DNA from: Cycas panzhihuaensis
Taxonomy: Eukaryota; Cycadophyta
DNA length: 64,000 nt
NCBI GenBank assembly: GCA_023213395.1
Contig: CM041465.1
Coordinates: 199,337,741-199,401,740, forward strand
Reading direction: 5' to 3'
How positions within the stretch are numbered: the first letter of the stretch is position 1; each line of letters starts with the position of its first letter. The notes under the pieces were generated by a model that saw only the letters and a program-made list of their open reading frames with translations, was not told where the DNA came from and made no database searches. Made by a program: the position numbers and the translations under genes. This document shows, piece by piece, positions 25,191 to 35,546 of the stretch.

Positions 25191-26440
25191 ATCCATGTTG
25201 GTTGTAGAGTTAAAATGGCATTAATAACAAAATCCTCAAGTTGACGAGTGGTCTCATCGGGTGTAATGGTTAGTAAGCAAGAAAGAGCATCTACCACTAT
25301 ATTGTCCTTGTCTTTCTTTTAGGTAATTGTAAAGTCAAGAACCTAAAGGTGATCAACCCATTTATCCTATTCTTTTGAAAGGATTTGGTTGGTCCAGTAG
25401 ACTGGCTATGATGGTCGATGAGAATGGTAAATTTTGATCTAATTAGATATTGTCACCATTTGTTGATGGTATGGAGGATTATCTACATTTCCTTTTAGTA
25501 GGTGGAAAGTATACATTCATGTTCCTTAAGTTTCCTACTTTCAAAGGCAATGGGGTGGAATTCTTACATTAATATGACACCTAGTCTAATTCTAGATGTA
25601 GCATATTCTAATTAGAACAGACAAGTAAAGGCTAGTGTAGCCAAAACTTAGGTGGTTATCATGACCTCCTTAAGGTGGAAGAATATCACATTAGTAAAGG
25701 GAGACCACTAGAAAGAATCTTTCTTAAGCAAGTTAATTAAATGGGTTGTTAGGGCTACATAATTTTAGACAAACTATTGATAGAATCTAATGAGTCCTAA
25801 GAAGGCCCATAATTGGGTAAGGGTTTTGGGGGTTGCCCAATTAATGATGATTGAAATCTTATTAGGATCTACTTGAACTCCTGTGGATGATATAATATGG
25901 CTAAGGTATTGTAGTTTATTTTTTCCAAGCTCAATTTAGAGAATTTAGCATATAACTTATTCACCGACAAAATTTAGAGAACTATGTCTAAGTGGTTTAT
26001 ATGGGAAGACATGTTTAAGCTATAGATAAGAATGTCGTCAAAAATAATAATGAAGAAATTTCTTAAATATAGAGAGAATGTATTATCCATTAATGCTTGA
26101 AATGTAGTTAGAGCATTACATAAGCCAAACGACATGACTTGAAACTTAAAATGGCCATGGTAAGTTTGAAAGGTTATTTTGTTCAGTCTTCTAGTAGAAT
26201 GGGGATCTGGTAATACCCCAACTATAGATCTAGTTTGGTAAAGACCATGGCACCATAGATCTCATCTAACATATCATTGAATCATCATGTAGGGAATTTG
26301 TTTTTTATGGTTATTTTATTTAATTCACAATAGTCAACACAAAGTTGAAATGAACCATCCTTTTTGTAAACTAATACAATGGGTGTAGTGTATGGGCTCT
26401 TACTGGGTTGGATGATGCCCATGTTTATTAATTCTTTTAA
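25190..26440 (-). pseudogene. Chromovirus C reverse transcriptase and RNase H
   Basis: Minus-strand reading from 26,440: LKELINMGIIQPSKSPY, then VLVYKKDGSFQLCVDY (about 26,380-26,340), then FQVMSFGLCNALTTFQ (about 26,145) and IIIFDDILIYS (about 26,050), where FDD stands for the catalytic YxDD box. The connection and RNase H follow, with LTQLWAFLGLIRFY (about 25,820) and LLKKDSFxWS (about 25,720). The reading begins exactly at the inversion breakpoint; the preceding RT leader is found on the other strand ending at 31,314. Confidence 0.85.
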
Positions 26441-27085
26441 TATAGAAGTTTATCATAGGGCTCATAGAGCCAAGTAATCCTAATGTTAGAGTCTAGTAGT
26501 TATCATCCAATTTAAATATCTACTTATACAATGAACTTAAGTCTATTACTTTACTGCTATTTATCTATCTCTCACACTGTAGCTCTATAAAGAAAAGGTG
26601 ATAACTTTATTAATACTTGGTAGAATCTAAAACAACCTAAATTGTTGCATCTGCCATTAAAAAAAAAAATCTATAGCCTAAAAAATTATGGTTTAAATTC
26701 ATACATCCTATTTTGATCAGCACTTCAAGCTAATTGAGTTATATTAGGTTAATTTATTGGGTATCATGGTACCTGAATTGCTAGTGGGCCCTGTTGTCAA
26801 AAATTCAGTACTAAAACTTATCCACCCTAGTTTGACGACCTCTTTGAGCTCGTTTGAGTGTGTTAAGTTATTTTGTTATGTAAAATTTGGGGTCAATAGG
26901 CTATAGACACCCCACCCCTACCCTAGTTCCCTTCTCTCTTCATGGTAGTAATACATCCTACCTTCCTAGAGCTCCTATTCTTGCTTTCCCTATCCATTTA
27001 TATCCATTTTATCCTCCTTATCTTGCTTTGTACATTCCTTTCTTCTAGTTATTCTTACTTTCTTTAAATCCTTTCTATATTTATC

Positions 27086-27959
27086 ATGGCTCCCCAAAGT
27101 CAAATTGATAAAATTTTGAAACTCAAGAATCATGTCACCAACCTATATTAGGAAGTCAAACAAGAATTAATAACCATGCATGAGAAGATTAAAGAAGAAA
27201 TAACCACCATACATTAGGGCATTAAATCATAAATGTTAACTCTTACATCTAAGTTAGATATGTCTAATATACTAAATCAAATAACACTCATCTCTACTAA
27301 TCTACTAGGCTTATCAACTCTAGTTAGTCCCGCACTATAATAAATGACAACTCTACCTCCACGATAATAACAATCATTTTACCATAAGGTCAACATCCCC
27401 ACATTTGATCTTAACCTCAACAAGGATAGTGCATGGAGCTAGATCAATAAATTAGAGCCTTATTTCACCCTTAACCCAATGCCAGTTAATGATTAACTCA
27501 TATTTGTGTCCATCCATTTAAATTAAAACACACACTATTACTTCTAATGGTAGAAGCAAGAATACCTATTTAGTTAATCTTGGGATCATTTCTCTACCAA
27601 CTTCTTCAAGCAATATGGGGATACCTATAACCAATACTTCCTTACATAGTTAACACAATTAAAATAGGTATCATCTATAGAAGTATACATTAATGGGTTT
27701 TAATCTTTATGCAATTGGGTTGATCAATAACTCGATAAGTAGACTGAGATCAATACTTATGTATTTGGGTTCAAGGAGTATATTCAAATGTACCTTAAAG
27801 ACCATATCTTTATATACTCTAAAGGATATGATCAACATGGCCAAAGTAGTTAAAGTAGAATTTGCCTTAGAAAGGCCTCCTCCGTTTAGACGAGGTTCCA
27901 CTTAGTTTCAAAGATTGTAATAAGCTGACTATCAATGAGATCCCACTTGGTCTCAAATA
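27086..27959 (+). pseudogene. Chromovirus C gag
   Basis: Starts at ATG 27,086 (MAPQSQIDKILKLKNHV). It includes a coiled-coil-like N-terminal part, then VNIPTFDLNLN (about 27,388), the start of the gypsy capsid fold, a W-rich centre and YINGFxSLCNWV...FKEYIQMYLKDHIF near 27,690-27,810. Gag of element D (57,820-58,660) has the same blocks. Stops replace several expected residues. The C-terminal zinc knuckle is displaced by element N and appears, decayed, at about 30,455-30,510. Confidence 0.85.
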
Positions 27960-28082
27960 CTATGGTACACTAACTACTATGACCACACCCATGACTAAAA
28001 GACCCTTAATATACACTTGTTAAGCACCATTCAAAGGAACCATTATCACAATCTATTTAGATCACTTTAGTAAAGACATAAC
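27960..28082 (+). repeat. Left copy of 123 bp duplication flanking element N
   Basis: Matches 30,315-30,437 with about a dozen differences (counted by eye, roughly 10%). It is part of the gag coding region between capsid and zinc knuckle. Normal LTR-element insertion duplicates 5 bp, so a 123 bp copy directly abutting each LTR is exceptional. Confidence 0.85.
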
Positions 28083-28315
28083 TGTTGGAATATTAATGCA
28101 CATTTATAATGTTCCACATGCAAGTGGGTCCCACTCTCTCTATATTGACACGTATTATAAATACACACCATTGTGTATCATATTGTATCATGTTGTAATG
28201 ATGTTTTGTTAATACAATGGAGGTACCTTAAGGTTACCGTTCAATCTAGTGGAGGTGCTTTTGTTCTGTTTATTCTATTTTGTGAATATTTCTTATGAAA
28301 GTGTGATTTCCAACA
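28083..28315 (+). repeat. 5' LTR of element N
   Basis: 233 bp, TGTTGGAATA to TTTCCAACA. A TATA-like ATTATAAATAC lies at about 28,151. The primer-binding site starts at the next base, which fixes the right end. Confidence 0.85.
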
Positions 28316-29879
28316 TGGTATCAGAGCAAGGTTCGAAGAATTTCTTCATTTACGGTGACATTTTAAATTTTGATCAGAGTCATAGTCAAAATTGAGAGAT
28401 CGATTGTTGTCAATATTTTCATTTCGTCTCTGTTCCGCCCAAATAAGGTATTTTATTATCCGTTAGTCTGATTTTATTTCTTATTTATTATGTGTTGGAT
28501 GATTCGTAGCTTGTTAATTATTTTGAGCTTCCCATCTAATTTTTGATTTATTTTTGTGATAATATCATCATCCTCCATTCTGTATTGGTTAACTGATTTC
28601 TACCTATTATTGTTTGTAATCCCTCGCCTGCCCTATATTCTGTGATCATATGCCAGTTGACTATTGTATTATCTGCACTTCTCTCTGTTCATTGACCTTC
28701 ACTCTAGTTAAGATACCTCTAGAAATTAAAATACAGCTACAGAATCGATCTTGTGTTCAACATTCGAGTTACTCTCACCCAAAACAATCTCTTTTCTCCA
28801 TAATAATTAATTCTTGAAAGGTTTTATGTTTTGCCATTCCCTTCACCAAAATTTGTTACTATTCTTTTCCTGCCTACATTGCATCCAACTTTAGTTTTAT
28901 TTCAATCAGTTGTCTATTTTCTATTTAATTGAATGCCATTATTCATCCATTGAATTGTGGATTGTACTCTGCACTACTTTTGTTCTAGTCTACACCAATG
29001 TAGTCCATGCTCATTGCACCTGCGTCATCTAGTTTCACCCGTGCTTCATGTTACACATAATTACTTTCAGTTGCCGGGTATATAAAACATCTCGAAATTG
29101 TATCCCTTTACGTTGCAACCGTTGTTCTACATTCGTTCGCAATCATATCCACTTTATTAAGGCATAAATTAATATATAAAAGAGATGTTATTTTGCTATA
29201 ATTTTTGTTAATCAAACCTATAGTTGCATAGTCATTTAATCACCTTCATATACTCTGCCTTTAGCTCAATTTCTCGTATGCATGCAAGTCGCTTTTTTGC
29301 CATAGTCTTGAACAACGTGGATTTGCTCATCGCCATCTACATTTTGTTTGAAATTTATGCTGCTAACATGTGATTAAATTTGCTTCTATTTATTCTTTGA
29401 AGTTGCTCGTATTAAATCAAATTAATAGATTTTCATCATTGTTGAATATTCATTACTATAGTCATTTCATTAATCTCACTGTATTGTTATTGGTGTAATT
29501 CTTCTTTCGAGCCACCTCTCACCCTGTATTTACTTTGCCCTAACTTTGTTGACTCAAAAAATTTATTTTGTTGATGCCCATACTCCTCATTTCATTGTGT
29601 AGCCGTGAAACTTCATCTGCGTGGCTATGTTTTCGTCTGCGTAGCCATAACTCTACATTTGATTAATTGCGTTGATCAAGATTAAACTATTTACTTGAAT
29701 AATCTCACCTTTTGGTTTATATCATTCACTTTTCTGTTTGACATATTCACAATGAACCTTTGATACAATTCAACCATTTTTGATATAATTCAAATCACTA
29801 TATTTATCATTGATTATTGCCGTCGTTTCACTTTTCATTTGGTTAAGTGTAGTGTATCATTAACTTGAGTTGTTACTAT

Positions 29880-30032
29880 AGAATTAAAGATGGAAATCAA
29901 GCTGAGGATATCATCTTACAAAGGCATTAGTATAGAATTGAAGACAAAAATCAAGATAAAGACATCATTTTGCAACAAAGGCATCATTATAAGATTGAAG
30001 ATAAGAATCAAGTTGAAGACATCATTTTCAAG
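29880..30032 (+). repeat. Tandem repeat of about 55 bp in element N
   Basis: About 2.8 units, each containing AATCAAG, GACATCAT and AAAGGCAT-type words, start at about 29,880, 29,934 and 29,991. They lie just upstream of the polypurine tract. The open frame 29,890-30,084 across them is a by-product of the repeat. Confidence 0.7.
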
Positions 30033-30091
30033 ACATTTCCAAGGACAAAGCATTGTAAATACAAATGACCCAAATGTGCATTAAGAGGAAG

Positions 30092-30314
30092 TGTTGGAAT
30101 ATTAATGCACATTTGTTTTGTGCCACATGCAACTGGGTCCCACTCTCTCTATCTTGACATGTATTATAAATACACAACATTATGTATCATATTGTATCAT
30201 GTTGTAATGATGTTTTGTTAATATAATGGAGGTACCTTAAGGGTATCATTTGATCCTGTGGAGGTGCTTTTGTTCTGTTTGTGAATATCTTATTACAAGT
30301 TCTATTTTCTAATA
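30092..30314 (+). repeat. 3' LTR of element N
   Basis: 223 bp. Starts TGTTGGAATATTAATGC and ends TTTTCTAATA, where the partner has TTTCCAACA. Slightly shorter owing to a deletion in the GTTCTGTTT region near the end. Confidence 0.8.
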
Positions 30315-30437
30315 CTATGATGCACTAACTACTAATGATCACACCCATGACTAAAAGACCCTTAATATACACCTGTTAAGTACCATTTAAAGGAACCATT
30401 ATCAAAATCTATTCAGATCACTCTAGTAAAGGTACAA
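30315..30437 (+). repeat. Right copy of 123 bp duplication flanking element N
   Basis: Partner of 27,960-28,082. It begins directly after the right LTR and ends where gag coding of element C continues toward the zinc-knuckle remnant. Confidence 0.85.
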
Positions 30438-31314
30438 CACCATTGATAAGTTAGTCTTTATATGCAATGTTCAAAACTATGGACCATTGGTCATGGTAAA
30501 GCCTATAAAGCTAGGAAGATGGTGTTCATAGTCAACCTTGATTTATCTCAGGAAGATGACTGATGATCATCACCAAGATCACCCTCCTGATAAACTACCC
30601 CTTAATCCTGAACTTGAAGTTTCTTTATTTATTATTATCTCCACCTCATATCTTAAGAGACTATATGTTAAAGGAACACTTCAGAAAACCCCCATGACCA
30701 TTCTAATCGAGAGTGGTACATTATTAAATTTTATTGATATATCCATAGCCAAACAACTTAATATCTATATAGAACCTAATATGGGCTTTACCTATTCTTT
30801 ACCTAGCCACCACACCCTTCTTTGTATAGGGACAATTAAAAATCTCATCATCTACATTGACTCATATACCCTTGTCTTAGACTTTTATGCCTTATCCATA
30901 GGTGTGTCTGATGCAATTCTTAGGGTGTAGTGGCTTTAGATATTAGGAATCTATATCACTAACAACTCATCTACTGCCTCATTTATCACATTTAAAGATC
31001 ATATAGGCTACTCACATAAACTATATAGGATACAATCTCCCCCAAATAAAGTGATCTTACCCACTATAATGTATAAGTATCTCAATGGAAATATGGGGTA
31101 TATTGTCCATCTCAATAATATCCAAGCTTATATAGGTATTCACGATGACATCTAACAAGTACTGGATTAGTATCAATTAGTATTTGCTCCACTACCTACT
31201 CTCCCTCTACTCAATTGAGGCTACTATCACACCATTGAATTACAAAACTCATATGAACCCATCATTCTTTGACCATATTAGGACTCATATTTTTAGAAAA
31301 ATAAAATCAAAAAT
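30438..31314 (+). pseudogene. Chromovirus C knuckle remnant, protease and RT leader
   Basis: VFICNVQNYGPL (about 30,455) fits the CYNCxxKxxPGH knuckle of chromovirus gag. The protease reads TILIESGTLLNFIDISIAKQ (about 30,691-30,750), where the family has LIDSGSTHNFID, so the catalytic Asp is Glu here. It continues through VLDFYALSIGVSDAIL (about 30,870), the conserved late protease block. The RT leader follows (TIELQNSYEPI, about 31,226) and ends at 31,314 within the block that precedes the RT palm, exactly at the inversion breakpoint. Confidence 0.8.
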
Positions 31315-31938
31315 ATCATATTTGTAGCTCAGCCTAATATCTTAAGACACTACCTATAAAGGAAATACCATCTCTATAAGGTCTATAGTCATACAAAGGT
31401 ATTTATGTAGAGTGACTTTTAGGTGATAACCACTAACTGTGCACCATAGAGGATAAATAACCAAAGGGTTACCTATTCTAAGTAAAGAAGGGGAATCCTA
31501 GAGAGTTGCACTGAAGTACCCAAAGGTACATGGTGGCTCACTTATATATATCTGTTCTATCTAAGGCTTGGTTCAATGGAGTTAACCAAAGCCCTTCATG
31601 TAAGGGAAAAAAAACCACAGTATGCTTAGCTTAGAATGATAGGTCCTTTGTGATGTTTAAAGACCCCTAGAATAGGGTCCCTACCCATGGTGGTAGCTAT
31701 CACACACAGTTATTTACCCAAAAAATAAGGGAGGAGTATGAGAGAAGGGAAAGGATAACTACTAAGAAGTATTGTCTACCCATTTACAAAACTAAAATTA
31801 TCAAAATTGAAATGGAAGAGAGGGGTTATAAGAGTCATCGAGGAGGTGGGAGGTGGGGGAGAGGAGAGGGGGAATCTATTTTTCTTCTTATTGTTAATGC
31901 TCTACAATTATCAATCCTCACTCTAATACCACTTGGGA
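31315..31938 (-). promoter_or_regulatory. Chromovirus C leader and primer-binding site
   Basis: On the minus strand, 31,931-31,916 reads TGGTATTAGAGTGAGG, one transition away from the initiator-Met tRNA site used to prime reverse transcription. The rest is untranslated leader; its inner part (about 31,380-31,325) matches element D at about 56,900-56,955 closely. A G-rich stretch lies at 31,838-31,872 on the plus strand. Gag does not follow on this strand because of the inversion. Confidence 0.8.
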
Positions 31939-32264
31939 TGTTTCTTCATATAGGGGCTCCTCGAAATGGCAAAAAATAGATGATTTGCAACCACTTTATC
32001 CAACCAAAAATGAGCAAGCAGGTTACCAAATAGACTTCAGAGCACAAGAGTATTAATTGATCATCTTCTATAATTTACAACCTTTAAATAGACAAAAGAG
32101 GGTCTTTTCTAAGCAATCCTATTGGTGGCCTAGGTGACCTTACATTTCATTGGACAACTTAGCATTCCAAATACAAAGTTTCATAACTAACATTACCACT
32201 TAATTATATGGTGTCTCTCTATGTATTAATGCTTTACATAACTAGCAAGACTAGTTATATAACA
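31939..32264 (-). repeat. 5' LTR of chromovirus C
   Basis: Plus-strand edges TGTTTCTTCATA and TTATATAACA, followed at once by the target duplication CAACA. It is the partner of 23,391-23,774, shorter by an internal deletion. Confidence 0.85.
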
Positions 32265-32269
32265 CAACA

Positions 32270-33249
32270 TAAGGTGAAGAGTACAATAGATGATCATAAG
32301 ACAGAGAAGGGATTTGACTAAAGAGAATTCTAAACTAACTACTACCAATTCCATTAGTATAAAGTGTGTTCTAGGTGTTCATAATTTTTGTTGTTATATT
32401 GTTTTGTTGTTGCATATGTGTGGGGAGAAGGTTTGAGTCTTTAAGTTTTTAGCAGATTCTTTGTCAAGATCATGGTCATGTTGTTGAAAATTTTATTGAC
32501 TTAAAGTCTAGTTTGTTTAGCTTTATGCTCTTAGAAATCATTATATATTAGACTAAGGAATTATTAAAATACAATGTTACTATATTTAAATCCTTTAGAA
32601 ATTAATATAGTAGTATTATTTATATTTTCTCCATTACAATCTCTATCTGATGGTTCATAGGTTAATGGTTCACTCTCATTTTAAAATACTGGATTATAAA
32701 TCAAGTGTTTTGTTTCTAGTATATGTGGATTTTTAACTCCACTCTCTTTTGAATTCAACGTGAAGTTTTATATGAATGTATTCTAGGTTATGTCAGTTAT
32801 ATCATATTAGTTAGTCTTAGGTTCATTGAGTTCTTTCAATCTATAACTTGTTATTTCTTATATTTCCTATGCTAGTATAAACAAAAGCTATGTGATAGTC
32901 TAACTATTATTTTCTATAACAAAGTGATTTATTTATACCTATCTCTTTTATCCATCTTTTATCTCATTTGAATAATTACTTCCTTAGAGATCGATGCATA
33001 TTAGTAAAGCTTAGAGTGGTTGAGATATTAACTCTCGATGCCATTGGAAATACATAATACATAGATTAGGATAACTTCTTCTAAGCTCTCAATTATTCAA
33101 TGAGGTTTATTATTCCCTCTAGTTGGGCTTAATTTACCTAAGAGTTTCTACACTATCCTTATGCTAGTCATTTTAAATATGTAGATCAACGATCACTAAG
33201 TATTATGGATTGAGCATAAAGAATATTACATGAAGTGGTAGGAACATCA
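32270..33249 (+). repeat. 5' LTR of element G, second part
   Basis: Continuation of 21,614-23,390 after chromovirus C. From about 32,410 it aligns with 37,095-37,959. Right end GGAACATCA is followed by a decayed primer-binding site (33,250-33,268) whose differences from the tRNA-Asp type are largely C-to-T and G-to-A. Confidence 0.75.
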
Positions 33250-35546
33250 GTAGTAACCATAGTAGGGACTAATTAGTCTAATAGTAAAATTACATTATAG
33301 CCTATATGGTTAGGAGATCATGTAGTTTTATTAAAGTCATATGAAGCCTACATGTATGTATTATAAATACTTCTTTCTTTCTTTACCTATTTTCAAATAA
33401 ATAGGGATTTTCTTAGAGAATTCACCTAACTCCTTAACACTAAGAATAGAAGAATACATTTGTTAAAAGAATTGGAAGTAGAAGCCCTTTTACTTATATT
33501 GCTAAAAGAAGAGGAACCTCTTGAGAATACAAAGATAGTGGATAATAATAATGGCCTAATTATAATGAAGGGGGAGAGAATCAAAATAGAAGGAGAATGG
33601 TGGAAGATGATCCTCTACCCTAGATGATAAATGATCCTTTAGATCTAGAGAATAATTTGCATGATGTACTAGACAAGGCTTGGGATACCTACCCAAGGTT
33701 TTCTGGCGATGGGTACATAAGTGGTAAGAAGCACCTAGAGTAGTTTTTCTTAATGAGTAAGAAATTCAACATCACTCATGCCAATGTTGTTGTTAGGCAC
33801 TTTGTGCATTTCCTAGAGAGAAGAGTTGCTAACTAATTTTATGGATTACCAAATGGTTTGATTACTGACTTGCCCAACCTTATTGAGGTATTTAAACCTA
33901 AATACTTTACCCAAAAGACCAATACCTCTCTTGTCAAGGAACTATCAATAATAAGAAGAGGGCTTAAAGAGGCCATCTTATCCTTTATGGAAAGATTTAA
34001 GAAGATAGTCAAATCTATAAGCCTTACTTAAAAACCAAATCATGATACCCAATTAGAATGGTTTCTAAATGGACTTGATTATGAGACTATAATAATGGTG
34101 ATATTTAATTGACCAACTAATTTTCAAGAAGCAAGAGCCTTTGCTCTCAAATTGGAGACAGTAATGGAAAGATGGGAAATGACTTGTATTCCTTTCTAAG
34201 CTAATCCTAGGAAAGAAATTCCTATATTAGTTTAACAAATAGAGGAAAGCATTCAAGCCTTAATCAGAGAACTCTTCAATGAGGTACAATTCTAGAAAAA
34301 ATTAGCCAAAGGGAATGAAGAATTAATTAATAATAATTAGGAAATAGAGTTAGATGCTATGACCATGGATGAAGAAGACATGTAATACAAGAGTTTGATA
34401 AATCATGCATGTGACAAGAGTGATGCCTTAATATCAGATCTTTTAAGCCTCTACAACCATTATGGCCTCTCTTAAAGATAATTAAGGGCTATAGCTTCCC
34501 ATAAGACACTTGATGGATATGATTAGATACTAGGAAAATAAAGGAGGTCAATTCAATAATGAATAAAGGGCCACTATTGTTTCTCTTAAAGAAAAAGAAA
34601 ATGTAGCAAAAAGAGGCCTAGATTAGCAAAGACTATAACAAATAGTAAAAATCATTAGCAATTTTTTAAAGGCGATGAGCAAATTTTTCCTTTCTTACAA
34701 GAATGTAAAAAAAATTATAATGTTGGAAATACCTTTGAAGAGATACAAATAGCTAGAAAAGGAGAAATTGAAGATGAAAACCTAACTCAATTAAAAATAA
34801 ATGAAATTCCTAAAGGGATAGTTGATTTAAAATCACTATTAGTCTCTAATAATGCAAGAAAATATGAGCAAGTTCAAAAATAATCTCTAAAAGACTTGAT
34901 GTAAAAATTAGAACCATAAGTCAAACAAGTTAAGATGCTAAAGAGATTGGGTCTCTACAAGTCAATTTTAGAGATGCAAGTAAAGAAACTCTTGCTAATT
35001 AGAGAGACATACAGAAGACAAAGCGTGGAGGTAGGCAATTTGACTTTAGCAAGGAGTTGGTGATCCTAACTCATTTGATTATTTTCCTTATAATTATCTT
35101 AAGAAGGATTTTTACTCTATATTTCCTAATAAAAAGGGTAGGTCATCTTTGTTATTGAGGCTTGACCTAATTATTTTGATTGAAGGATTCTCATATAGGA
35201 AGGCATATTCCCCCTACTTTTTGGTACATGGAAAGGAACCCATCTTGCCCAATCACCTCACCTTTGGTAATCTACAATATGCTTAGTAGAAGATTAGAGA
35301 TCATGTTAACCATGTATTCAAATCAAAGAGCCTACTGAAAAGAGTATTTCCTATCCCTATAAATGGGAAGTATCTTGATCCCTCATTTATTTTAATTCTA
35401 AATATTTAAATGTTACACATTATTTTATTCTATTGTAATAAGGATGGGTTAGTTCATACGTTATAAATAAAAATAGAATAAAATTTACTTTAAACCACCT
35501 ACTCAGGGTGATTCGAAGTAAGGAGGCTAATATTACCTCTTTATTA
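33250..35546 (+). pseudogene. Element G gag and integrase remnant
   Basis: The capsid reading begins near 33,597 (MVEDDPLP) and continues NLHDVLDKAWDTYPRFSGD, KYFTQKTNTSLVKELSIIRRG (33,900-33,960 region), SFMERFKKIVKSISLT and LEWFLNGLDYET (about 34,055-34,090), ending near 34,390. A long degenerate acidic stretch follows. At about 35,200-35,275 AYSPYFLVHGKEPILPNHL is the segment near the C-terminal end of a gypsy integrase. RT, RNase H and the integrase core are absent, so an internal deletion joined gag to the tail of pol. Confidence 0.75.

Larger units (their letters stand above)
28083..30314 (+). mobile_element. Non-autonomous LTR element N
   Basis: LTRs at 28,083-28,315 and 30,092-30,314 both start TGTTGGAATATTAATGCAC. 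A perfect initiator-Met primer-binding site (TGGTATCAGAGC, 28,316-28,327) follows the left LTR and a purine tract (AAGAGGAAG, 30,083-30,091) precedes the right one. The 1.78 kb interior has no gag or pol that I can read, so the element must have used proteins of another element, probably copia type, judging by LTR style and primer site. LTRs differ at about 9-10% by eye, similar to the flanking duplication. Confidence 0.85.
26441..31314 (+). other. Inverted segment of chromovirus C
   Basis: This segment holds part of the leader, gag, zinc-knuckle remnant, protease and RT leader of element C, but on the plus strand, opposite to its LTRs, primer site, RT and integrase. At its right end the coding stops in the RT leader (codon ending at 31,314), and the minus strand at 26,440 begins at the next residues in the same frame. 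At its left end the leader sequence continues what the minus strand shows at 31,315, in the order seen in the uninverted relative D (about 56,955). Both joins are in AT-rich sequence with at most a few bases of shared sequence. Confidence 0.85.
23391..32264 (-). mobile_element. Chromovirus C (Ty3/gypsy), TSD CAACA, internally inverted
   Basis: Minus-strand LTR retrotransposon with LTRs at 23,391-23,774 and 31,939-32,264, perfect target duplication CAACA (23,386-23,390 and 32,265-32,269), an initiator-Met-type primer-binding site (31,916-31,931) and a purine tract next to the left LTR. RT, RNase H, integrase and chromodomain are on the minus strand; gag, protease and the RT leader lie between them on the plus strand because 26,441-31,314 is inverted. 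Element N is inserted in the inverted part. Without N the element is about 6.5 kb. It is closely similar in its leader and gag to element D (55,915 onward). Confidence 0.9.

Noticed and set aside
26441-31314. A second gypsy element inserted head-on into chromovirus C
   Set aside because: No LTRs or target duplication bound it, it holds exactly the parts missing from C, and both joins become continuous when the segment is reversed.
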